Shown: positions 37,794 through 46,009 of the stretch, one piece after another | Layout: each line of letters begins with the position of its first letter | Numbering within the stretch: position 1 is the first letter of the stretch | NCBI GenBank assembly: GCA_029210725.1 | Contig: JARGFM010000008.1 | Location: 62,001 to 126,000 of the forward strand | Length of the DNA: 64,000 nt | Source: Bacteroidales bacterium | GTDB lineage: Bacteria > Bacteroidota > Bacteroidia > Bacteroidales > GCA-2748055 | Direction of reading: 5' to 3' | Position numbers and translations under genes: made by a program | Notes under the pieces: model-generated | Seen by the model: the letters and a program-made list of their open reading frames with translations, nothing else | What the model was told of the DNA's origin: nothing | Databases searched by the model: none

Positions 37794-37823
37794 TTTGAAT
37801 TATAAAGATAATATTTAACTTTA
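37794..37823 (+). promoter_or_regulatory. Candidate Bacteroidota promoter for the FAD/Fe-S dehydrogenase gene
   Basis: TTTG at 37794-37797, an 18-base spacer and TAACTTTA at 37816-37823, which differs from TAnnTTTG only in the last base. The start codon at 37865 lies 41 bases downstream. It is in the short divergent gap with namZ. Confidence 0.45.
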
Positions 37824-37864
37824 CAAGTATAATACGTCATACCAATTATCGTGCCTTTCATCTC

Positions 37865-40642
37865 ATGAGCAGCCTTCAAAAAAGACTTTCCGGCGCCATC
37901 GGCAAAAACCTAGTTCACACCGACGATCTGACCCTGATTTCCACTGCAGCAGATGCAGGATGTTACCGCAAGATACCAAAGATTGTACTGAACCCGCAAA
38001 CGGAAAAGCAGCTTATTGAATCCCTGAGAATTCTGAATGAAACAGGAACTCCGGTCACTTTCCGTGCGGCCGGGACCAGCCTTTCCGGGCAGGCCATCTC
38101 CGATTCCGTACTTCTGCAGGCCAGGGGGGATCACTGGAGCCATTATGAGATTCTGGAAGAGGGTCGCCTGATCAAAGCTGAACCGGGAATCACCGGCACC
38201 AGGCTCAATCAGCTTCTGGCTCATTCGGGGATGAAATTCGGTCCCGATCCGGCCTCCATCTCTTCAGCCATGGTGGGCGGAATTATTGCCAATAATGCCA
38301 GCGGGATGAGCTGCGGGATCCATGCCAACAGCTATGCCACCATAAGGTCTGCCCGAATCATCTTTCCGGATGGCACCCTGCTGGATACAGCCAGCAGGGA
38401 AAGTTGTGAAAGCTTTCTCGGGTCCAGACCGGAACTGGTTTCAGTCATCATGAAGATCCGGGACGAAATCCTTTCCAGGCCTGAGCTTGTTAATAAGATC
38501 CGGAAGAAATACAGCATTAAAAACACCACCGGTTACGGGATGAACGCCTTCCTGGACTATGAAGACCCCATAGAGATCATCCTCCACCTGATGGTAGGTT
38601 CCGAAGGCACCCTGGGCTTCGTATCAGAAGCCACCTTTGCCACCCTTCCGCTTAAGCCATTCAGGGCCTCCTCGCTGATTTACTTCAAAGACCTGGAAGC
38701 GGCCTGTAATGCCGTTCCGCTGTTAAGGGAAGCCAGAGTCCCCGCCATTGAGATCATGGATCGCAAAGCCCTCCGGTCGGTGGAGAACAACAAGGGTATT
38801 CCGGAGTACCTCAAATCGCTGGGCAGGGAAGTGACCGCCCTGCTGATCGATCTGGAGGAAGAAAGCCCCGAGGCACTGGACACACTGATCGAAAGAACCC
38901 GGAAAGCTCTTTCGGGCTTTGAGCTGGTCAGGGATTTCGAAGTGACCACCGATCTGAAACAGATCACGGATTACTGGAATGTCCGCAAAGGGGTCTTCCC
39001 TTCAGTGGGAGGAATGCGTAAACCGGGAACCAGCGTGATTATCGAGGACGTGGCCGTCAGCGCGGAGCACCTGACAGACGCCGTTATGGAAATGCGCCGG
39101 ATGCTCGACAGGCTGGGCTATGAAGAGGCTGTCATTTATGGTCATGTGCTGGACGGGAATCTCCATTTCATATTTTCCCAGGACTTTCACAGGCCTGAAG
39201 AGCTGAAGCAATATGAAGAAATGATCCTTCAACTCACCAGGCTGGTCGTGGATAAGTATGACGGATCCCTGAAGGCCGAGCACGGCACCGGGCTTAATAT
39301 GGCCCCTTTTGTTTCCTATGAATGGGGGGAGGAGCTTTACTCTTTTATGAAAGAAATTAAGCAAACCTTTGATCCCGGGGGCATCCTGAATCCCGATGTG
39401 ATTATCTCCGGGGACCCTGAGCTTCATCTTAAGAATTTTAAACCGATGCCCGTCATCGATGAGGCGGTGGACCAGTGCATCGAATGTGGTTTTTGTGAGA
39501 TTAACTGCCTCACCACCGGACTGACTCTTTCGGCCCGTCAGCGTATTGTGGTTCAGCGGGAAATCGAGCGGTTGAGCCGCCTGGGCAAGAGCCCCGAAAA
39601 AGTCCGGAGCCTCGGCAAAGCCTTTGCATATCAGGGTGAGGGCTCCTGTGCGGGAGACGGACTCTGTGCAGTCACCTGTCCCCTCTCCATCGATACCGGT
39701 GTTTTGATCAAACACCTGCGTGCCAGAAACAATGAGCGGAAACGGCCCGGGAATCCCATCGCCACCCGGATCGGAGAGCACTTCCCGGCGATTCACTTTT
39801 TTGTGAGGTCGGGATTGGGATTTATGACCGCACTGTACAGACTCATCCCATTTAAAAAGATCTGGATCTGGGACCATCATATGCCCCGGCCGGTGAGGAA
39901 GAGCGCCCTGAAAGCGCCTGAATATTCAGGTGAAAAGGGAAAGAAGAAGGTGGTCTACTTCCCCAGCTGCATCAACCAGAGCATGGGGACCGCCGTACGG
40001 GAAAAACAAAAGAAATCTCTGGTGAAGGTGACGGTGGAAGTCCTGGAGAAGGCAGGCTTTGAGGTAATCTGTCCGGAACACATGAACAGGCTCTGTTGCG
40101 GTACTCCCTGGGAGAGCAAGGGATTCTTTGACATTGCCGATGCCAAATCCGGTGAACTGGAGAAAGCCCTTCTAAAAGCCAGCCAGGATGGAGCATACCC
40201 GGTGCTCTGCGATACCAGTCCATGCACCCACCGGATGAAACGGGTCATGACAAATAAGCTGGACCTTTACGAACCGGTAGAGTTTATCCACGACCACCTG
40301 CTGGACAAACTGGATCTGAAAAAAACGAAAGAAGCCCTGGCCTTCCATGTGTCCTGTACCAGTACCAGGATGGGGCTGGAGGAAAAGTTCAGGGCCGTGG
40401 CCAGGGCATGCACGGAGAACCCGGTCTTTCCGGAAGAGGTCGGTTGCTGCGGTTTTGCGGGAAATAAAGGCTTTACCCGGCCCGAAATTAATACCTGGGC
40501 CCTGAGAAACCTGAAACTGCAGGTGGACCGGCTTGCGGCAGGCTATTCCAATAGCCGGACCTGCGAAATTGGGCTCTCCCGGAACAGCGGAATTGACTAC
40601 AGATCCGTGATGTACCTGGTGAGGGACTCCATCAAAGAATAA
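37865..40642 (+). CDS. FAD-linked 2-hydroxyacid dehydrogenase fused to Fe-S (GlpC-type) domain
   Basis: 925 residues, no signal peptide. Order: PCMH-type FAD-binding domain (about 35-215, TFRAAGTSLSGQAI, GGIIANNASGMSCG), FAD-oxidase C domain (about 230-520, VYGHVLDGNLHF-type HVLDGN block and KAEHGTGLNMAPF), a ferredoxin-like region with CIECGFCEINC (from Cys538) and CAGDGLCAVTCP, and a C-terminal pair of CCG domains (CCGTPW and CCGFAG). This is the layout of quinone-linked D-lactate or D-2-hydroxyglutarate dehydrogenases, in which electrons pass from FAD via Fe-S to the membrane. The exact substrate is not evident. Its last 11 bases overlap the convergent GH16 gene. Confidence 0.93.
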   Translation: MSSLQKRLSGAIGKNLVHTDDLTLISTAADAGCYRKIPKIVLNPQTEKQLIESLRILNETGTPVTFRAAGTSLSGQAISDSVLLQARGDHWSHYEILEEGRLIKAEPGITGTRLNQLLAHSGMKFGPDPASISSAMVGGIIANNASGMSCGIHANSYATIRSARIIFPDGTLLDTASRESCESFLGSRPELVSVIMKIRDEILSRPELVNKIRKKYSIKNTTGYGMNAFLDYEDPIEIILHLMVGSEGTLGFVSEATFATLPLKPFRASSLIYFKDLEAACNAVPLLREARVPAIEIMDRKALRSVENNKGIPEYLKSLGREVTALLIDLEEESPEALDTLIERTRKALSGFELVRDFEVTTDLKQITDYWNVRKGVFPSVGGMRKPGTSVIIEDVAVSAEHLTDAVMEMRRMLDRLGYEEAVIYGHVLDGNLHFIFSQDFHRPEELKQYEEMILQLTRLVVDKYDGSLKAEHGTGLNMAPFVSYEWGEELYSFMKEIKQTFDPGGILNPDVIISGDPELHLKNFKPMPVIDEAVDQCIECGFCEINCLTTGLTLSARQRIVVQREIERLSRLGKSPEKVRSLGKAFAYQGEGSCAGDGLCAVTCPLSIDTGVLIKHLRARNNERKRPGNPIATRIGEHFPAIHFFVRSGLGFMTALYRLIPFKKIWIWDHHMPRPVRKSALKAPEYSGEKGKKKVVYFPSCINQSMGTAVREKQKKSLVKVTVEVLEKAGFEVICPEHMNRLCCGTPWESKGFFDIADAKSGELEKALLKASQDGAYPVLCDTSPCTHRMKRVMTNKLDLYEPVEFIHDHLLDKLDLKKTKEALAFHVSCTSTRMGLEEKFRAVARACTENPVFPEEVGCCGFAGNKGFTRPEINTWALRNLKLQVDRLAAGYSNSRTCEIGLSRNSGIDYRSVMYLVRDSIKE

Positions 40643-41711
40643 GCATCTGCCGGGTACTTGTATTGCTTCCGGCCTGAAGGCGGTAAGAATATAAACCCGG
40701 TTCAAGGATTCTGGCTTCCACGCCCACCGTGTGTGATCCGGGCCCGTAGCGTTCATTTGCCAGGGTTTGCACCTTTCTTCCGGTCAGGTCAAACACTTCC
40801 AGCAGCACATGTTGCTCGGAGGGAAGGGAAAAGGTGATGCTTGAATAATCGCCAAAGGGATTGGGGTGGTTCTGCCCCAGCTCCATCTGCAGGTCCTGCT
40901 CCAGCACGCTATTGTAAACAGGTTCGTAGACTCTCACATAATCGATCACCAGATCCTGGGGAAAAATGGTGCTCAGGTCGGGCGATCCGGGCCAGTTCCC
41001 GCCCACGGCCAGGTTGATCAGCAGGTGAAATCTCCGGTTAAAGGGTGCCGGGAAAGCAGCAGCACTGCTGTACCACATCCCGGTACCCAGGTTCTGGTAT
41101 CGTTCTTTATCCACATACCAGCGAAGCTCTCCCTCTTCCCACTCCAGGGCGAAGGTATGAAACTTGCTGTGGAAGGCGGTGTCATCTGTTATATAATCCG
41201 TTCCCCGGGACTGGTTTTGCGGATATGGCCCTCCATAGTGGATGGTCCCGTGCACCCGGGTGGTGTCGTGCCCCAGGTATTCCATGATATCGATCTCACC
41301 GCTGGCGGCCCAGTTGCCATAATCATTGTCCGTAGGAAGCATCCAGATAGCGGCCCAGAGTCCCTGTCCCACAGGCATCTTTGCCCGGAATTCAAAGCGC
41401 CCGTAGGTCCAGTCGCCCAGGTTGATGGTCCGGATCCTTCCCGAAGTAAACTGGCTCGTAGCAACATTCTCTCTTTTGGCTGTAATGGTCAGCATCCCAT
41501 CGGCCACCTTCACATTCTCCTCTTTGTAATACTGCAGCTCATTGTTTCCCCAGCCGTCCAGGCCGTATTCCGAACCCGTTCCGGTCATGTAGGACCACTT
41601 GTCCGTATCCAGGGCATCCCCGTCAAACTCATCGGACCACACCAGTTGCCAGTTCTGGCCGCTTAAAGTTGCAGCTAGGATAAAAAAACCAAATACAAAC
41701 AAGTGCTTCAT
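40632..41711 (-). CDS. GH16 endo-beta-glucanase (laminarinase-like) with T9SS sorting domain
   Basis: 359 residues, signal peptide about 1-18. The GH16 domain covers about 20-275: WSDEFDG, GWGNNELQYY, the catalytic block GEIDIMEYLG (Glu139 nucleophile, Glu144 acid/base by family), and WYVDKERYQ. The complete E-I-D-I-M-E motif is the non-kappa-carrageenase type, fitting beta-1,3(4)-glucan hydrolysis. The C-terminal about 80 residues are a type A T9SS sorting domain (NHPNPFGDYSSITFSLP, LEVFDLTGRKV, PGLYSYRL, RQMLIL), so the enzyme is secreted across the outer membrane. It is single-copy and not in a PUL here. Confidence 0.95.
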   Translation of the reverse strand: MKHLFVFGFFILAATLSGQNWQLVWSDEFDGDALDTDKWSYMTGTGSEYGLDGWGNNELQYYKEENVKVADGMLTITAKRENVATSQFTSGRIRTINLGDWTYGRFEFRAKMPVGQGLWAAIWMLPTDNDYGNWAASGEIDIMEYLGHDTTRVHGTIHYGGPYPQNQSRGTDYITDDTAFHSKFHTFALEWEEGELRWYVDKERYQNLGTGMWYSSAAAFPAPFNRRFHLLINLAVGGNWPGSPDLSTIFPQDLVIDYVRVYEPVYNSVLEQDLQMELGQNHPNPFGDYSSITFSLPSEQHVLLEVFDLTGRKVQTLANERYGPGSHTVGVEARILEPGLYSYRLQAGSNTSTRQMLIL

Positions 41712-41723
41712 GATCCTTTCCTG

Positions 41724-43073
41724 TTATTTCTTAATGCAATACAGTTTCTTATCTCCTTTAAATATATAGGCGTCCCCCGCCACAGCTACGGATGCCCAGA
41801 AACGGTCATCCAGGCTGTTCTCGTGCAAGAATTCAAATTCCCGGCCTGCCCGGATTACCTTGGTGATCCCCCTTTCGTCCGTAAAGAAGATCTTGTCCGC
41901 ATGCGCCCATGGGCTCGCCCAGCAGGCTCCGACACCATCCAGTTTTTCCTGATAAACGATCTCTCCCGTTTCAGCATCCAGGCAAGCCAGTTCGCCGCCC
42001 CTGCTCCCTAAAAGGTACAACAGCCCTTCATATAAGAGCGGGGATGGATTTCCGGTCGGGGCATCCGCCTTAAACCAGGCCAGTCCCTCCCTGGAAGCGC
42101 TGATGGAATCCGGGGAAATATCTCCTTCTGCTCCGGCCTTAATGGCAAAAAATGTTCCGGGTACATCCCGGAAGCCGGCATTGCCCATAAAAAGAAGAGT
42201 GTCGCTGGCCACAGGACCCGGTATGCTGTACCTTCCGTCCATCCGGAGTTCCCAGAACAATTCACCGGTAAGCGGATCATAGGAGCGAGCCCTGAGCCCC
42301 CCGGTCACCAGCTCGGTCCGCTTACTGTTCTTCCAGATAAAGGGAGTGCTGTAGCTGGTCTTCTCATCGCGCTTCACCCTCCATATCTCCTCACCGCTTT
42401 CCGGATCCAGTGCAAGCAGGAAAGAATTCTCTTCATTATCCACCTGTACATATAAACGGCCTTCATAAAGTAACGGAGATGCTCCCGTACCCCATCCGTT
42501 CTGGGTCTCATACGCACCCAGGTCCTTTTCCCAGACCAGCTCTCCCTCCAGGGTAAAGCAGTACAGCCCATTCATGCCAAAATAGACATATACTTTCTCT
42601 CCATCCGTTACAGGAGTCTCCCCGGCATAATTGGTATTGGGGTGCCTGGAAGTCCTCGGATTGCCCCTGCGGGCTACTCTTTTCCATATCTCCTCCCCGG
42701 TGAGAAGGTCCACACAGCTGACTTCCCAGCGATAAACATCCATCAGGTAGAGGTTCTGGTTTTCCTGTCCGGCGGAATCTCCCCCCTCCCCTGGTTTATT
42801 AATTTTCTCAGGGACCACCGTAGCCAGGAAGATCCTGTTGCCCCATACAACAGGTGAAGCCCAGCCATCACCCTCAACTTCATAGGTCCATGCCACATTC
42901 AGATCCTCCCCCCATTCATCCGGCAGATTCTCGCCTTCGGCAATCATACGGGCATCGGGCCCCCTGAACTGTGGCCAGTTTTTGTTTGACGCATTAGTGC
43001 AGGAACTTACAAGGATCATAGATACAATGATCATCCATCCGGTTCCGGATACTTGAGGAAGGGAAAGTTTCAT
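41724..43073 (-). CDS. PQQ-like (BamB-like) beta-propeller lipoprotein
   Basis: About 449 residues from ATG 43073; an upstream in-frame start at 43136 would precede the signal peptide by 21 residues and is less likely. Lipobox VSSC (Cys25). After NWPQFRGPDA, typical of Bacteroidota and planctomycete PQQ-repeat proteins, come repeated blades with paired YVYFGMNGLYCFTLEGELVW-like strands and ALDPESGEEIWRVKRD, SFLLALD, ACLDAETGEIVYQEKL. No PQQ-binding dehydrogenase residues are recognisable, so it is more likely structural or substrate-binding than a quinoprotein enzyme. Downstream GH16 is 12 bases away in the same direction, so both may be co-transcribed. Confidence 0.88.
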   Translation of the reverse strand: MKLSLPQVSGTGWMIIVSMILVSSCTNASNKNWPQFRGPDARMIAEGENLPDEWGEDLNVAWTYEVEGDGWASPVVWGNRIFLATVVPEKINKPGEGGDSAGQENQNLYLMDVYRWEVSCVDLLTGEEIWKRVARRGNPRTSRHPNTNYAGETPVTDGEKVYVYFGMNGLYCFTLEGELVWEKDLGAYETQNGWGTGASPLLYEGRLYVQVDNEENSFLLALDPESGEEIWRVKRDEKTSYSTPFIWKNSKRTELVTGGLRARSYDPLTGELFWELRMDGRYSIPGPVASDTLLFMGNAGFRDVPGTFFAIKAGAEGDISPDSISASREGLAWFKADAPTGNPSPLLYEGLLYLLGSRGGELACLDAETGEIVYQEKLDGVGACWASPWAHADKIFFTDERGITKVIRAGREFEFLHENSLDDRFWASVAVAGDAYIFKGDKKLYCIKK

Positions 43074-43177
43074 AATATTTGGTACATAGTTGAAAACTCG
43101 GGATACAAGATAAACCATCTTCCCCATATTCCCCAATCAAGAATTTCAACAGAATGCTCCGACAGTGAATTTCTGAA

Positions 43178-44689
43178 TCAGCCGTACCACTTCCTGGTAC
43201 GGTTCTGCAGTTTATTGAGAACATCGATGGTGATATTTACATCCTCCACGATCTGGAAGTCGAACATACCCACGCAGATGAAGTCGGCCCCTTTCTCAAA
43301 GGCCCAGTTAAATCCGTCTTCAGGTGCTATGGCCCCGGCGGCGAGCACTTTAAAGCCCATCACCGGCACGGTGGCCCGGGCCACAAACTCGGTGGTCTTA
43401 TCGGGAAAGAGGCAGAAGCAATTATTATGGAACTTATTATGATCCAGGTAATTCTTTCCGTCCACTTCAAAAGGAACCCGGTTCTCCATGGGATGAGCCG
43501 ACCAGTAATTATCGTGATGCATGGTCTTCATATAATAGTCCGGAATGATACCCGCTTCTTCGGTTGCAATAAGTGCATCCACGGTGTGCGAGGCCAGTCC
43601 GGCCACATAACCCTGCCTGCGGATATGATCCATCATCTTCTCCACCACATCGATGCGATCATCCCTTACCAGCCAGTCGACCTGGTTCCCCTGGATCTGA
43701 ACAATATCCACCCCGTAATCGATAGCTTTGTCAATATTCACATAGTAGTCTTCCTTCTCCATATCCGGATGGACCTGCGAGATGACCTTGATCTTGCTTC
43801 CGGTGGCTTTCTTGTATTTGGCGATCAGGACGTTGGTCGGGAAGCCTATGTTAATGGTATTGATCCCGGCCTGTTCGGCCAGCATCAGGGTTTCATAAAC
43901 CTTGCGTTCGGTGTTATAGGCTTTGAAAAGGGAGGAAACATAAATCAAGTCCCGGGCATGGGCCCATCCTCCAACCAGGTTGCCTCCGGCAACCAGCCTG
44001 CTGATCTCGTGCGGACCAATCTTACCTGAGGGAAGCTCTCCTTTCAGATCTGCCAGGGACTTAAAATTCAACTGGATGGTAGCACCGGACATCACATCCA
44101 CCTCTTTTCCCACATGACGGAAGGCGCCCCATCCCATGGCTCCCAGAATGGGAAGGGTGGCCAGGTTTTTCAGGGCCTCACGGCGTGAATTTGTTCCCTC
44201 TGCCCCTTGATTTTCCGCGGCTTCTTTGCTCTTCCACCACCGGTACAGGTTTGAAATCCCGTATCCGGCAGGAGTGCTTGCCACAAACCAGAGTAAGAGG
44301 AAAGCTTCAATAAAATTGCGGTTGACAATATAAAAGTGACCTTCCACCGAACCGAACAAAGAGATGCCAAAAGGCGGATAAGCAAAGTAATACAGTACCA
44401 GAAGGAGGATACCCCCTGCAGAAGCCAGCCGGATAAACAGCCCCAGGAACAGGGCCAGTCCAATAAGGATCAAGCCATAGACATTCATAAAATCGACCAT
44501 CCGCACCAGACTCTCCCCGGAGGCCAGCCAGTGGTAAAAGCCGGAAAGGAAGCCGGTGGCATTGGCCAGGTAACTCTGGGCCGACCAGTTCTCCATAAAG
44601 AGTTTGGAGAGACCCTCATATAGAAAGTGCCACCCGATGGCGGCACGAATAATGGTAATAAGCACTTGTTTTAAACCGGGATGTTTCAT
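43178..44689 (-). CDS. DoxX membrane domain fused to a TIM-barrel-like domain
   Basis: 503 residues. The first about 160 residues are a DoxX-type four-helix membrane domain (RAAIGWHFLYEGLSKLF, VYGLILIGLALFLGLFIRLAS, NRNFIEAFLLLW). A linker with SRREALKNLATLPILGAMGWGAF follows (about 168-195), resembling a Tat-type motif or second anchor. The rest (about 205-503) looks like an aldo/keto-reductase- or isomerase-like TIM barrel: EISRLVAGGNLVGGWAHARD, GINTINIGFPTNV, VDIVQIQGNQVDW, TVDALIATEEAGI, MGFKVLAAGAIAPEDGF and GADFICVGMFDFQIVEDV. The catalytic Asp/Tyr/Lys/His tetrad of canonical aldo/keto reductases is not obvious. Whether the barrel faces the periplasm is unclear. Confidence 0.8.
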   Translation of the reverse strand: MKHPGLKQVLITIIRAAIGWHFLYEGLSKLFMENWSAQSYLANATGFLSGFYHWLASGESLVRMVDFMNVYGLILIGLALFLGLFIRLASAGGILLLVLYYFAYPPFGISLFGSVEGHFYIVNRNFIEAFLLLWFVASTPAGYGISNLYRWWKSKEAAENQGAEGTNSRREALKNLATLPILGAMGWGAFRHVGKEVDVMSGATIQLNFKSLADLKGELPSGKIGPHEISRLVAGGNLVGGWAHARDLIYVSSLFKAYNTERKVYETLMLAEQAGINTINIGFPTNVLIAKYKKATGSKIKVISQVHPDMEKEDYYVNIDKAIDYGVDIVQIQGNQVDWLVRDDRIDVVEKMMDHIRRQGYVAGLASHTVDALIATEEAGIIPDYYMKTMHHDNYWSAHPMENRVPFEVDGKNYLDHNKFHNNCFCLFPDKTTEFVARATVPVMGFKVLAAGAIAPEDGFNWAFEKGADFICVGMFDFQIVEDVNITIDVLNKLQNRTRKWYG

Positions 44690-44700
44690 ATACAGACTGT

Positions 44701-45150
44701 TTAGGCCAGTTTAACCCTGACTGCAGCCGGACCCTTGGGGCCTTTCTCAACCTCAAAGGAGACCATATTCCCCTCTACAATATCGTCCTTGAATTCATTC
44801 ACATGAACAAAAACACTCTCCTGGGTTACTGCATCGCGAATAAATCCATAACCCTTGGAATCATTGTAGAAGGTGAGCCTTCCCCGGCGGATGGGATCCG
44901 GTTTCATGGAGTCGTCCATTTTGGGTACACTGACTTCAATATCTTCGGCCTTGGTTTTGGATTTGGTAGTTGGATCAGGGGGCGTGTCGGTAATCATTCC
45001 GTTCTCGTCCACATAGGCAATCATACTATCGAGCCCGCCCTGCTTATCCCCATCTTTTCTGGCGAGCCGTTTTTTCTCTTTGTCCTGTCTTTTTTTCGCT
45101 TTTTTCTTTCGAACTTCTTTCTTATTGAACGATTCCTGTGATCTGCCCAT
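44701..45150 (-). CDS. Cold-shock-domain protein with basic N-terminal tail
   Basis: 149 residues. The C-terminal about 65 residues form a cold-shock domain: GRLTFYNDSKGYGFIRD and ESVFVHVNEF carry the RNP1- and RNP2-like motifs for single-stranded nucleic-acid binding. The N-terminus is rich in Lys/Arg (KKEVRKKKAKKRQDKEKKR), followed by a disordered linker. This two-part layout is common in Bacteroidota and suggests an RNA chaperone role. It lies 11 bases downstream of nothing else on its strand and is 11 bases upstream of the DoxX fusion gene's start. Confidence 0.92.
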   Translation of the reverse strand: MGRSQESFNKKEVRKKKAKKRQDKEKKRLARKDGDKQGGLDSMIAYVDENGMITDTPPDPTTKSKTKAEDIEVSVPKMDDSMKPDPIRRGRLTFYNDSKGYGFIRDAVTQESVFVHVNEFKDDIVEGNMVSFEVEKGPKGPAAVRVKLA

Positions 45151-45183
45151 TAATGATAATTTAGTTTTTTAAGGTTTTCTCCT

Positions 45184-45191
45184 CAAAGTTA
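45184..45191 (-). promoter_or_regulatory. Candidate -7 element of the cold-shock gene promoter
   Basis: Read on the minus strand the box is TAACTTTG, a perfect TAnnTTTG match, 33 bases upstream of the ATG at 45150. No good TTTG is seen at the expected -33 distance. Confidence 0.35.
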
Positions 45192-45337
45192 ATGTTTATT
45201 TTCAGATAATCATGAGGATAGTCCTGTCTTGTCAGCTCCCTGCCTGACTGGCATTAAACCTTTTTGCTTCTCTTTGATCTAAAACTAAAAGAATACTCAG
45301 TTTTGTTATATTTTTAAACCTACTAAATACGACAATC

Positions 45338-45997
45338 ATGAAATACTATCTGATAATCGCCACCGCCCTGCTGGTCTCATTTACCGCACAGGCCCAAACC
45401 AGGGCTCTTCAGGGCAAACTGACCGCATATAACTCCTTCCCGGTAATGAACGTGGAGGTTAGCTCCAAAAAGGCAAAAGCCACGACCATGTCCGACTCCC
45501 TGGGGAACTTTTCGATCGTGTGCCAGGAGAAAGATGTGATCATGATCAAACCCAAAGGCTTCCAGCCGGTGAATGAAAAAGTGAGCGCTGATACCGATAC
45601 CCTGAAAATCAACCTGATATTTATCGATACAAAAAAGAACCGTGAACTGGCGGTAAATTCCGGATATATGACCGAGACCAATCTGAATTATGCCGTGGCC
45701 AACCTGCAGGAGGAGAACAACGATTACTGCAAGTACTCGGACATCCTCTCCCTGCTCAGGGCACTGGGTTCAGGCATTACAGTCTCCAACGGCGGAGTCA
45801 TCACCATCCGTGGCGGCAATACCTCCTTTTCCGGAATGGACCAGGCCCTGATTGTGGTTGATGGACAGCCCACCACCAGTATCGACTGGATACAACCCTG
45901 TAATGTCAGATCCGTGAATGTTTTGAAAGGCTCTGACGCGGCCATTTACGGATCGCGCGCAGGGAACGGGGTGGTAGTGATCACTACCAGAAACTAA
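45338..45997 (+). CDS. Stand-alone TonB plug-domain protein without beta-barrel
   Basis: 219 residues: signal peptide (MKYYLIIATALLVSFTAQA), a short carboxypeptidase-regulatory-like domain (about 22-95, ALQGKLTAYNSFPVMNVEVS) and a SusC-type plug domain (about 125-219, ITIRGGNTSFSG, ALIVVDGQPT, SDAAIYGSRAGNGVVVITTRN). It ends in TAA exactly where a barrel would begin; the following bases start another gene, so this is a complete small protein, not a truncated SusC in this assembly. Such barrel-less plug proteins exist in Bacteroidota, possibly as TonB interactors, but the role is unknown. It is 12 bases upstream of the S9 peptidase gene. Confidence 0.88.
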   Translation: MKYYLIIATALLVSFTAQAQTRALQGKLTAYNSFPVMNVEVSSKKAKATTMSDSLGNFSIVCQEKDVIMIKPKGFQPVNEKVSADTDTLKINLIFIDTKKNRELAVNSGYMTETNLNYAVANLQEENNDYCKYSDILSLLRALGSGITVSNGGVITIRGGNTSFSGMDQALIVVDGQPTTSIDWIQPCNVRSVNVLKGSDAAIYGSRAGNGVVVITTRN

Positions 45998-46009
45998 GCC
46001 TTAACACTT

